From Oxalobacter sp. (GTDB lineage: Bacteria; Pseudomonadota; Gammaproteobacteria; Burkholderiales; Burkholderiaceae_D), in the NCBI GenBank assembly GCA_012512465.1, contig JAAZED010000229.1:1-22322 (forward strand): a DNA stretch of 22,322 nt, written 5' to 3'. The notes below the pieces were generated by a model that was not told where the DNA came from, searched no databases, and worked only from the letters and a program-made list of their open reading frames with translations. The translations under genes were made by a program, and so were the position numbers. Positions 8,079-16,200 of the stretch are shown piece by piece. Numbering within the stretch: the stretch's first letter is position 1; every line of letters starts with the position of its first letter.

Positions 8079-8564
8079 ATGCCATCATTTGATGTTGTTT
8101 CCGAAGCCAATATGGTTGAAGTCCGAAATGCCATTGAGCAGACCAACAAGGAAATCACGACCCGCTTTGATTTCAAAGGCAGTGACGCCAGGGTAGAGCA
8201 GAAAGAACGCGAACTCACCGCTTTTGCCGACTCCGAATTCCAGTTGAACCAGGTAAAGGATGTGCTGACCGGCAAAATGACCCGGCGCAATGTGGATGTC
8301 CGTTTCCTGGACGAAGGCAAAATAGAGAAAATGAGCGGCGACAAGGTCAAGCAGGTCATCAAGATCCGAAATGGTATTGAATCGGACGCGGCCAAGAAAA
8401 TCGTCAAGCTGGTCAAAGACAGCAAACTGAAGGTACAGGCCAGCATCCAGGGCGACTCCGTCCGTGTCACCGGCGCCAAAAGAGATGACCTGCAATCCGC
8501 CATTGCCATGCTGAAAAAGGATGTGACCGATCTGCCGCTGGAATTCAACAATTTCCGTGACTGA
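8079..8564 (+). CDS. yajQ: YajQ family nucleotide-binding protein (DUF520)
   Basis: A small cytosolic protein of 161 residues, the usual family length, made of two RNP-like alpha/beta folds. The N-terminus [15 protein letters not shown] and the central F-D-F-K-G-S are characteristic of YajQ, as is the C-terminal [10 protein letters not shown]. Members bind nucleotides, and some (for example in Xanthomonas) are cyclic-di-GMP effectors; which ligand applies here cannot be read from sequence. A strong AAAGGAG ribosome-binding site (8068-8074) lies 4 bases from the ATG. TACAAT at 8035-8040 could be its -10 box, but the -35 region is poor. The HAD phosphatase follows 71 bases later on the same strand. 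Confidence 0.94.
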   Translation: MPSFDVVSEANMVEVRNAIEQTNKEITTRFDFKGSDARVEQKERELTAFADSEFQLNQVKDVLTGKMTRRNVDVRFLDEGKIEKMSGDKVKQVIKIRNGIESDAAKKIVKLVKDSKLKVQASIQGDSVRVTGAKRDDLQSAIAMLKKDVTDLPLEFNNFRD

Positions 8565-8635
8565 GAAACCGGGAAAAGCCTCGGGCAACTCCGGCACTCA
8601 TCGCAAACAGATCTTCTTGAAAACAAGGAAAAGGG

Positions 8636-9460
8636 ATGACTGAAAACCTCATTCCCGTTGCGATAGCGTATGACTTTGATGGAACGCTGTCGCCCGGCAA
8701 CATGCAGGAATATGACTTCATTCCTAAACTGGGTGTTTCGCCCAGGGATTTCTGGGAACAAGCCAGCGCACTGGCAGAAACCAACCAGATGGATACCATC
8801 CTGGCTTATATGTGGCGCATGATCCGGGAAGCCAATATCAAGGACATCTCTGTCAGGAAATCGGATTTTCATGATTTCGGCAAACAAATAAAATTATTTC
8901 CCGGCGTTTCAGACTGGTTTGCCCGTATCAATATCTATGCACACAGCAAGGGCATACGCCTTGAGCATTTCATTATTTCATCGGGCATACGGGAAATGAT
9001 AGAAGCCACACCGATTTACCCGGAATTCAGGAAAGTCTACGCTTCGGCTTTCATGTTTGACCATAATGGCGTAGCCTGCTGGCCGGCTCTGGCTGTGAAC
9101 TACACCACCAAGACCCAGTACCTGTTCCGGATAAACAAGGGCAGCCTGGATGTGCATGACAATTCGGTCATTAACAAGTTTGTCCCCATGGAAGAGCGTC
9201 CGGTTCCGTTTGAAAATATCCTCTTTATCGGCGACGGGGAAACGGATATCCCCTGCATGCGGCTGGTCAAGGAACAAGGGGGACATGCCATTGCTGTCTA
9301 TCCGCCGGACAAGGAAGGTGCCCAGGCACATGCCCGAAAACTGGTCGAAGAAGGGCGGGCAACGCTCTTTACCCCTGCAGATTACCGGCAGGGGAAAGGC
9401 ATCGACCTTGCTGTGAGAGCGATTCTGGACAGAATCGAAGCCACCTCAAGGATACGGTAA
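8636..9460 (+). CDS. HAD superfamily phosphatase (phosphoserine phosphatase-like)
   Basis: A 274-residue HAD hydrolase. The four motifs are in order: motif I Y-D-F-D-G-T-L-S-P with nucleophile D13 and acid/base D15; motif II S-S-G (115-117); motif III Lys, either K159 (N-Y-T-T-K-T) or K168 (I-N-K-G); motif IV G-D-G-E-T-D (199-204). The long alpha-helical segment between motifs I and II (about residues 20-105) fits a C1-type cap, so a small phosphorylated metabolite is the likely substrate. Its identity is not evident, and it is not a close match to SerB as I recall it. An AAGGAA ribosome-binding site (8625-8630) lies 5 bases before the ATG. It is probably co-transcribed with yajQ and converges on aroG 32 bases away. 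Confidence 0.85.
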   Translation: MTENLIPVAIAYDFDGTLSPGNMQEYDFIPKLGVSPRDFWEQASALAETNQMDTILAYMWRMIREANIKDISVRKSDFHDFGKQIKLFPGVSDWFARINIYAHSKGIRLEHFIISSGIREMIEATPIYPEFRKVYASAFMFDHNGVACWPALAVNYTTKTQYLFRINKGSLDVHDNSVINKFVPMEERPVPFENILFIGDGETDIPCMRLVKEQGGHAIAVYPPDKEGAQAHARKLVEEGRATLFTPADYRQGKGIDLAVRAILDRIEATSRIR

Positions 9461-9492
9461 GCCGATTCGCGCTGTCTGTTTTCTGCCAATCG

Positions 9493-10566
9493 TCAGTCGC
9501 TGCTGGTGCGGATTTTATCCTGGCGCTTTTTGGTCGCCTCTGCCAGTTTTTCCAGAACGAGCACACTGTCATCCCAGCCGATGCAGGCATCCGTTACTGA
9601 CTGGCCGTACGTCAGCGGCTGGCCCGGCGTGATATCCTGGCGGCCGGCAATGAGATTTGACTCCACCATGACGCCCACAATCCGCATCTCACCCCTGGCA
9701 ATATTCCTGCCGATCGTGGCACAGACCGGCACCTGGTTTTCCGCCTTCTTCGAGCTGTTCCCATGCGATACATCAATCATGACCCTGGGAGGCAAACCGG
9801 CGGCGGCCACTTCCCTGCATGCCGCATCAATGCTCCTTTTATCATAATTGGGCCGCTTGCCGCCCCGCAGGATAATATGGCAATCCTCATTTCCGCCTGT
9901 GGCAAAAATCGCCGTGTGCCCGCCCTTGGTCACTGACAGGAAATGATGGGGATGTGAGGCCGCCTTGATTGCGTCAATGGCAATTTTCACATTACCATCC
10001 GTTCCGTTCTTGAATCCTACCGGACAGGAAAGACCGGATGACAGTTCGCGATGGACCTGGGATTCCGTGGTTCTCGCCCCGATGGCGCCCCAGCTGATCA
10101 TGTCTGCGACATACTGCGGGCTGATCATGTCCAGGAATTCCGTTGCCGCCGGCACACCCAGGTCATTGATATTCAACAGCAGCTCCCTTGCCATATGAAG
10201 CCCCTCATTGATCTGGAAACTGTTGTTCATGTGCGGATCATTGATCATTCCCTTCCAGCCAACCGTCGTGCGGGGCTTTTCAAAATACACTCGCATCACG
10301 ATTTCCAGTTCCTTGCCCAGCCGCTCGCGCACCTCCCGCAAACGATACGCATATTCCAGCGCTGCCTGCGGATCATGAATGGAGCAGGGGCCGATCACAA
10401 CCATCAGACGATCATCCTTTCCATGCAGGATACGATGAAGGGCGGTTCTGCTGTTGGCGACGGTATCGGCGACTTTATCGGTACAGGGAAACTCGCGAAT
10501 CAGATGGGAAGGGGGGGTTAATTCTTTCATGGCGAGAATCCTCAGATCATCGGTGCGTTGCATCAT
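9493..10566 (-). CDS. aroG: 3-deoxy-7-phosphoheptulonate synthase (DAHP synthase, class I AroG type)
   Basis: Condenses phosphoenolpyruvate and erythrose 4-phosphate to DAHP, the committed step to chorismate and Phe, Tyr and Trp. The 357 residues align by eye with E. coli AroG: D-D-L-R-I at the N-terminus, V-V-I-G-P-C-S-I-H-D (metal-binding Cys), E-K-P-R-T-T-V-G-W-K-G, T-E-S-Q-V-H-R-E-L, G-F-K-N-G-T-D-G and D-V-S-H-G-N-S-S-K (metal-binding His). The ATG at 10566 is chosen because M-M-Q-R-T-D-D-L-R-I matches the E. coli start. A TTG at 10587 would add seven residues. The N-terminal D-D-L-R-I segment takes part in feedback-inhibitor binding in AroG, so allosteric control is likely. Expression appears to be set by the aromatic leader and terminator just upstream. 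Confidence 0.96.
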   Translation of the reverse strand: MMQRTDDLRILAMKELTPPSHLIREFPCTDKVADTVANSRTALHRILHGKDDRLMVVIGPCSIHDPQAALEYAYRLREVRERLGKELEIVMRVYFEKPRTTVGWKGMINDPHMNNSFQINEGLHMARELLLNINDLGVPAATEFLDMISPQYVADMISWGAIGARTTESQVHRELSSGLSCPVGFKNGTDGNVKIAIDAIKAASHPHHFLSVTKGGHTAIFATGGNEDCHIILRGGKRPNYDKRSIDAACREVAAAGLPPRVMIDVSHGNSSKKAENQVPVCATIGRNIARGEMRIVGVMVESNLIAGRQDITPGQPLTYGQSVTDACIGWDDSVLVLEKLAEATKKRQDKIRTSSD

Positions 10567-10593
10567 TTTTCCAGTCTCTAAAGTCAATAAAAC

Positions 10594-10619
10594 AAAAAAA
10601 CCGCCATCGCTGGCGGTTT
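10594..10619 (-). terminator. Intrinsic terminator in the aroG leader (attenuator hairpin)
   Basis: On the minus strand AAACCGCCA (10619-10611), loop GCGA, TGGCGGTTT (10606-10598) gives a perfect 9-bp stem. It is followed by an uninterrupted run that makes seven T in all (10600-10594). It lies only about 28 bases upstream of the aroG ATG and downstream of the aroG promoter, so it can act only by cutting off transcription before aroG. Confidence 0.92.
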
Positions 10620-10716
10620 GCTGAAAATCGGGCTGTTCTTTTATCTGGCTGACAACCGCTCTTCCACCGCCACTGGGCCGGAATAGCTAAAGTAAAAAAA
10701 GAAAAACCAGACGGTG
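10594..10716 (-). promoter_or_regulatory. Ribosome-mediated attenuator of aroG (pause hairpin, antiterminator, terminator)
   Basis: Four segments read on the minus strand. Segment 1 is CACCGTCTGG (10716-10707), within leader codons 3-6. Segment 2 is CCAGTGGCGGTG (10676-10665). Segment 3 is ACCGCCA (10617-10611). Segment 4 is TGGCGGT (10606-10600). Segments 1 and 2 pair over 10 bp with a GT bulge and one wobble, enclosing the aromatic codons in the loop. TGGCGGT in segment 2 (10672-10666) is identical to segment 4, so it can pair perfectly with segment 3 and block the terminator. A second possible partner for segment 3 is GCGGTTG at 10659-10653. A ribosome stalled on the Phe/Tyr codons would cover segment 1 and free segment 2 for 3, leading to readthrough. 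Smooth translation restores 1:2 and 3:4, leading to termination. Confidence 0.85.
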
Positions 10717-10724
10717 TTCAGCAT
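10641..10724 (-). CDS. aroG leader peptide, rich in aromatic residues
   Basis: A 27-codon ORF from ATG (10724-10722) to TAA (10643-10641), starting M-L-N-T-V-W-F-F-F-F-Y-F-S-Y. Eight of the nine residues at positions 6-14 are Trp, Phe or Tyr, which is far beyond chance. The pattern resembles the pheA and pheST leader peptides of E. coli. The peptide is followed by a terminator hairpin before the DAHP synthase gene. Its role would be as a translated sensor of charged Phe, Tyr and Trp tRNAs, not as a stable product. The remaining residues (S-G-P-V-A-V-E-E-R-L-S-A-R) look unremarkable and carry the RNA pairing segment. The Shine-Dalgarno is weak (A-rich CAAAACAAAA before the ATG). Confidence 0.87.
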   Translation of the reverse strand: MLNTVWFFFFYFSYSGPVAVEERLSAR

Positions 10725-10757
10725 TTTTGTTTTGCAGTTAAATGAATTTCTGTAGAT

Positions 10758-10786
10758 AGTATAACGCATTTTGAAAAATGTGTCGG
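10758..10786 (-). promoter_or_regulatory. Predicted promoter of the aroG leader transcript
   Basis: On the minus strand CCGACA (10786-10781) and TATACT (10763-10758) are spaced by 17 bases. Transcription would start near 10751, about 27 bases before the leader peptide ATG. The promoter lies in the gap right after the tldD stop (10808), so aroG can be expressed independently of the upstream genes. The spacer contains an AT-rich inverted repeat CATTTT-N2-AAAATG (10767-10780). Confidence 0.6.
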
Positions 10787-10807
10787 ACTCGTGTTGTTTT
10801 TCAACAA

Positions 10808-12268
10808 CTATCCCGTCCCGCCTACCGTCACATCCTCAATCCTGAGGGTGGGCTGCCCCACACCGACCGGCACACTCTGTCCTTCCTTTCCGCAGACCCC
10901 CACACCGGCATCCAGGCACATGTCATTGCCGATCATGGACACCCTGCGCAGAATATCAGGGCCATGGCCAATCAGTGTCGCGCCTTTGACAGGGTGGATA
11001 ATTTTTCCGTTTTCCACCAGATACGCCTCACTGGCGGAAAAAACAAATTTCCCGTTGGTGATGTCAACCTGTCCGCCCCCGAAATTGGCGGCATAAATTC
11101 CCTGCTTGACCGATGCGATGATTTCACCCGGATCGTGATTGCCTCCCAGCATCAGGGTATTGGTCATTCGCGGCATGGGAAGATGCGCATAGGATTCCCG
11201 GCGGGCATTGCCGGTAACCGGCATTTCCATCAGGCGGGCATTCATGATGTCCTGGATATACCCTTTCAATATGCCATCTTCAATCAGCACCGTATGCTGT
11301 GTCGGCGTTCCTTCGTCATCCACATTCAGTGAGCCGCGGCGATTGACAATGGTGCCATCATCCACCACCGTGATGCCCTTTGCTGCCACCTGTTCGCCCA
11401 ATATGCCGGAAAAGGTGCTGGACCCCTTGCGGTTAAAGTCGCCTTCCAGTCCATGACCAATCGCTTCGTGCAGCAATACGCCAGGCCAGCCTGGCCCCAG
11501 CACGACCGCCATGGCACCGGCTGGCGCCGGACGCGCATCGAGGTTTACCAGTGCCGCATGCACCGCCTCACTGACATACCGGTCAATCATGACATCCGTA
11601 AAGTATCCATAATCATACCGGCCGCCGCCACCACTGGTACCCATTTCACGACGGCCATCCTGCTCGGCAATCACCGTAACCGAAAGCCTGACCAGCGGAC
11701 GGATATCCGCTGCCAGTGCGCCATCACTGCGAACTACGAGAATAACATCATATTCCCCGGCCAGTCCTGCCATCACCTGAATAATACGCGGATCAGCCGC
11801 TTTGGCCTGCCGGTCAATCTTTTCCAGGAGGGCAACCTTTTGCGCGGCAGGGATCGATTGCAGCGGATCGGCCTGAAGGTACAGATCATGCCCGCTGACC
11901 GGACGAGTGGCAGACGCCACCCGGACCTGTCCGGCACCCTGGCGGGCGATCGTCCGGGTTGTCTCGGAAGCAGACAAAAGCGCCGGCAGTGAAATCTCGT
12001 CCGAATAGGAAAAAGCCGTCTTCTCACCCGAAACCGCCCGCACCCCGACACCCTGATCAATGGAGAAACTGCCGGTTTTGACAATCCCCTCATCCAGGCT
12101 CCAGCTTTCATTTTTTGTAAACTGGAAATACAGGTCAGCATAATCCACCTGATGGGTAAAGATCGTGCCAAGTGTCTCGATCAGCCTGGCGTCATCAAGA
12201 CCATGTGGCGTCAGGAGAATGCTGCGTGCGGTTGCCAGATTCTGTTTTTCCCTGTTTGGTGTCTGCAT
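10808..12268 (-). CDS. tldD: Metalloprotease TldD
   Basis: The catalytic subunit of the TldD/TldE (PmbA) heterodimeric metalloprotease, which processes modified peptides such as microcin B17 and degrades CcdA in E. coli. The 486-residue protein matches E. coli TldD along its whole length: [31 protein letters not shown], and the zinc motif H-E-A-I-G-H (HExxxH; H267, E268, H272). It ends with [10 protein letters not shown] and the terminal V-G-G-T-G. The ATG at 12268 (M-Q-T-P-N-R-E-K) is chosen. The frame is open another 31 codons upstream but that part has no family similarity. TldE is not in the window. Preceded by a terminator after the nitrilase gene and followed by the aroG promoter. Confidence 0.95.
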   Translation of the reverse strand: MQTPNREKQNLATARSILLTPHGLDDARLIETLGTIFTHQVDYADLYFQFTKNESWSLDEGIVKTGSFSIDQGVGVRAVSGEKTAFSYSDEISLPALLSASETTRTIARQGAGQVRVASATRPVSGHDLYLQADPLQSIPAAQKVALLEKIDRQAKAADPRIIQVMAGLAGEYDVILVVRSDGALAADIRPLVRLSVTVIAEQDGRREMGTSGGGGRYDYGYFTDVMIDRYVSEAVHAALVNLDARPAPAGAMAVVLGPGWPGVLLHEAIGHGLEGDFNRKGSSTFSGILGEQVAAKGITVVDDGTIVNRRGSLNVDDEGTPTQHTVLIEDGILKGYIQDIMNARLMEMPVTGNARRESYAHLPMPRMTNTLMLGGNHDPGEIIASVKQGIYAANFGGGQVDITNGKFVFSASEAYLVENGKIIHPVKGATLIGHGPDILRRVSMIGNDMCLDAGVGVCGKEGQSVPVGVGQPTLRIEDVTVGGTG

Positions 12269-12429
12269 GAAATATCGTCCGGTAATAATCTGTTGTATAA
12301 GGATGATTGTAGAGGATTGTAGCGAACTCCGCTGGCGGGCCATGTTCCGAAAGCAGCGCAACAGGCCCTATCGTATGCCAATCCCGCGTTTTTTCATTGC
12401 GACTCCCCAAAGGATGGCATCACAACAAT

Positions 12430-12455
12430 AAAACGCACCACAATGGTGCGTTTTT
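12430..12455 (-). terminator. Intrinsic terminator after the nitrilase gene
   Basis: AAAACGCACCA (12430-12440) and TGGTGCGTTTT (12444-12454) form an 11-bp stem around a 3-base loop. On the minus strand the stem ends in TTTTATTG, a reasonable U-tract, 6 bases after the nitrilase stop at 12461. The structure is symmetrical and could work on either strand, but only minus-strand genes flank it. Confidence 0.82.
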
Positions 12456-12460
12456 GAAAG

Positions 12461-13258
12461 TTACAGCCGTTTATGCTTTAGCGCCGGCAGTTTTTCACGA
12501 ACGGTATTCAGTACCTCCTGCTCAATTTCGCCCAGCACGATACCTTCCCCTTCCATCAACTCTGCCTTGACTTCACCCCATGGATCAATCAGTACGGTCT
12601 GCCCCCAGGTACGGCGGCCCGTCTGGTGACGTCCTCCCTGGGCCGCTGCCAGGATATAACACTGGTTTTCAATCGCCCGCGCCTTGAGAAGAATTTCCCA
12701 GTGCACCTTGCCTGTTGTATACGTAAAGGCCGCCGGCACAACGATCAGCGCACATTCACCAAAGGCCCTGAAAAGTTCGGGGAAACGCAGGTCATAGCAG
12801 ACGGTCAGCCCCACCCGGCCAAAAGGCGCCTCGAATGACACTACCTCATCGCCACCGCAGATATATGTCGACTCATCATAGGCTTCCTTACCGGATGCAA
12901 AACTGAAAAGATGGATTTTGTCATACCGTGAAACCGTTTTTCCCTGCGGGTCATAAACCAGGGTGGTATTCAATACCTTGTTTTCAACCGGCGCAACAAG
13001 AGAAAGCGTTCCACCGATCAGCCAGATGCCATGCGCTTTCGCCATGGCTGACATGAAATCCTGCACCGGGCCGGAACCCGGCGCTTCTGCCTGCGCCAGC
13101 TTTTCCTTGTCACTTTTGCCGATACTCGGCCAGTATTCCGGAAGTAATACCAGTTCAGCGCCCTGCCGGGCGGCCTCGGCAATCAGCCTTCTGGCTGATT
13201 CAATGTTTTCCTCAATCTCCGGCGTGGAAACCATTTGTATTGCAGCTACTTTTGTCAT
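12461..13258 (-). CDS. Carbon-nitrogen hydrolase (Nit1/Nit2-like omega-amidase family)
   Basis: A 265-residue cytosolic amidase of the nitrilase superfamily. The Glu-Lys-Cys triad is complete: E41 in L-P-E-Y-W, K114 in Y-D-K-I-H-L-F and C154 in V-C-Y-D-L-R-F-P-E. The K-I-H-L-F and C-Y-D-L-R-F-P-E sequences are those of the Nit1/NitFhit branch. Its characterised members hydrolyse deaminated glutathione (a metabolite-repair role), so that is the best guess for the substrate, though other amides cannot be excluded. The start overlaps the yhdP stop (ATGA), indicating a yhdP-nit operon. A terminator follows immediately. The ATG giving M-T-K-V-A-A-I-Q-M is the natural family start. Confidence 0.92.
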   Translation of the reverse strand: MTKVAAIQMVSTPEIEENIESARRLIAEAARQGAELVLLPEYWPSIGKSDKEKLAQAEAPGSGPVQDFMSAMAKAHGIWLIGGTLSLVAPVENKVLNTTLVYDPQGKTVSRYDKIHLFSFASGKEAYDESTYICGGDEVVSFEAPFGRVGLTVCYDLRFPELFRAFGECALIVVPAAFTYTTGKVHWEILLKARAIENQCYILAAAQGGRHQTGRRTWGQTVLIDPWGEVKAELMEGEGIVLGEIEQEVLNTVREKLPALKHKRL

Positions 13259-16200
13259 ATCTCATCCTTATTTTCGGGTTTGATGGCATCCATGAATTTC
13301 TTGGCCCGGCTGTCCTTGCTTTCAATCTTCTGAATATTCGGCTCTGCCCACGAACCGGTTATCTGATATTCAAATGTAAAGGTTTTTGACAGCGGGTCCT
13401 TCAAAAACAATTGAGCAAGAAATGTGCCAACACCAATGGCGGGATTAATCACACTGTAGGCAAGTGAAGCGGCCCCGGCATTGATTTCAGGCAAAACCGC
13501 CACATGCAGGTTCTGCGTTTCCCTGGCAATATCCACGCTGCCATCCATCAGAACCGTTGCCTGCACCCCTTTCATGGTCAGATTTTCTGTCCTGGCCACC
13601 CCTTTGGTAATCTCGGCCTTGGCCACAATTTCATCAAACGCAAATCCGTCAGAGAAAACATCCCTGAAATCCAGCGTGAGACGGCGCGGCAGCGATTGCA
13701 TGCTCAAGACACCCAGTAATTTTGCCATACCGGGATCAACCTTGAGAAACTGTCCTTTTCCTACATTCAAATCAATTTTTCCCGAAAGGCTCGGAATATC
13801 GAGGGAATAGGGAAGACCGGCCCAACTGATATCGCCATGCATCTTCCCTTTACCACCACTCAATATCCCTTTATAGCCAAAACGATCCAGCAGTTTACCC
13901 GCATTGACGATATCCAGATCGTAATTCATGCGCGTGTGCTGTGCCCCTGAATGGTCAACAACCCAGTTACCGGTCGACTGTAATCTGGCATCCGGATTGG
14001 ATACACTCAGGCGATTAATCCGCCACTCCCTTCCTGTCGGCCCGACCGTATTATTGGCAACCAGCTCAATACGTCCCAGCTTGATATCAAACAGGGTGAA
14101 ATTATCGACAACCAGATCAAGTGCCGGAATCTGGCGCACACTGTCACGCTTGATAATATCTTCGATTTTCTCCGGGCTGGAACGTGGTATGGCCAGGGTG
14201 GCAAAACGGCCCGTCAGTTTGCCTGTTGCCTGCTTTCCGGTTGGCTCTGTCCATATCAGCTGTCCTTTCAGCTCATTGGCGTCCACATCCGCCTGCCAGC
14301 GACCTGCCTGACGGGAGCCGGTAATCACCGCGTTGGACAGCTTGAATTCCATCGCACTCAACTCATCCACCTGGATGAAAAACTGTTGTGGCTCAACATA
14401 TTTTCCGATATCTGCGCCCCCCTTACTGGCGCCTTTTCCTTTGCCATCATCGGCAAATAACGCATCCAGTGATTCCTGCCAGACATTCATGTCCAAAGAC
14501 GGCATTTTCAGATTAAGCGAAACCCCCGGGTGCAACACCGGCTTCATATTGATACCCAGTCCGCCGCGAACAAGCTGCCATATTTTATCGGTCTTCTGGC
14601 GCTCATAATGCGCGGCAGCACCAGAACCATAAGCAATTCTGATTTCATCACGCCGCGCTTTCCCCATCGAGGCGATTGCATTGGCAGTAACACGCAGCTG
14701 TCGCGTTTCTGAAGCCTTTTTCCCGAGAGGAGCCGGCAGATCGATGCCCAATCCATTCATGCCGGATTCAAGCACGATATCAGGGTAACCACCGCCCTGT
14801 GATCCTGCCTTTTGCGCGATGGAAAGGGTATAGGGCATGCTTCCTGACAATCTTCGCATCATTTTCCCCATACTGCCGCCAGGATAATTTCTGCGCAACC
14901 CGTCAGCCGTCAGGGTGCCACTCGCATTGACCTGAGAACGGCCATCTTTGGTGCCGCCCGTGATACTGACATTCCCGCCAAGGAATTGGGCATTGACCCC
15001 ATTCAGTTCAAACCCCTTGTCAGAAAAGTGCACCTTGCCACGCACAGCAGTCAGCACGGGAAGATCAGGAAAGAGATGGATTTCATTGTCTGCAAACTGG
15101 ACCGTTCCCTGTACTTTGGAATTCGCCATGTTGGAAAGCGGCATCTGCATTTTCAACAGCAGGCTGGTTTTGCCCATGGTTTTTGACTCTTCCGTCAGGC
15201 CGCCAATGACGTCATTGACGGGGGAAGCATTCACAAAACGGATAAAGTCCTGCAACTCGCCATTGGCGTTACCGGTAATATTCAGTGAGGCATCCTCTGC
15301 CAGCATATCCGGAATAACGACATTCACGTTTGAGAGCATGGCACCACTTAATATGGCGTTATCCGCATGAATGACAATCTCCCCTCCCTTGATGGTCAGC
15401 CAGCCATTGATCTTATCTATCGGCTGCCACATCAGCTTCCCTTCACGGGTGAGCATGGTCGGCGCATGATTCAGCCGCACATTGCTGACATCCATCCGGA
15501 CACTGAATTCACTGCCCGGTGCTTTTGCCGCACCGGCAAACGGAAATTCAGCAAGATCGCCCTTGAGGTGAACCGTAATATTACTGGCAGTACCTTCCTC
15601 AAATGCCTTGGTCAGCCAGGTGCGCAACACCTCTTTTGTCTGCAACGGGACATAATTTCTCACGTTAGTCATATCAATGCTTTTCACCGTCGCCGTCATA
15701 TCAATCTTGCCGGGCGCGCTTTTTTCATCTTCCCCTGTTGGTTTGACATGCCGGCCAAAAAGCGAAACCGAAATCCCGTCCAGTGAAAAATCCATTTTTT
15801 CAATCACAAAAATAAACTCGTCCCGGGTGGCAAACGACCAGTTTGCCAGGAGTTTCAGTGCATCAAAATTCCAGCTGGATTTCGGAAAATAAGATGGCAT
15901 GTTCAGTGTTGCCGCATCCGAATCCAGTTCCAGCGAGCCGCCATACTCATTGGCCGAGATCCCCCCGGTGAGATTTTTGAATCCCGGAATAGCCGGGATG
16001 GCGGCCTGCGCCGGTGTCTTTGCAGTTGCTGCGCGGGCAGAACGGGCTGCCACCGCATTCATGGAGAGATTCTTGAATTTTCCGTTCAACTGATACGAAA
16101 CCAGGTCAGGATATTGTCCCTCCCACCGAATAGTGAAATGATTGAGTTCACCTGAGGGCGAAAAATCATTCAGCATCTTTCGCTGCTCGGCAGACAGCGG

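Noticed and set aside
10567..10587. TTG start for aroG adding seven residues
   Set aside because: The ATG at 10566 reproduces the E. coli AroG N-terminus, and the TTG lies right behind the terminator T-run.
12269..12361. N-terminal extension of tldD by 31 residues
   Set aside because: No family similarity, non-ATG start, and the start at 12268 matches the usual TldD length.
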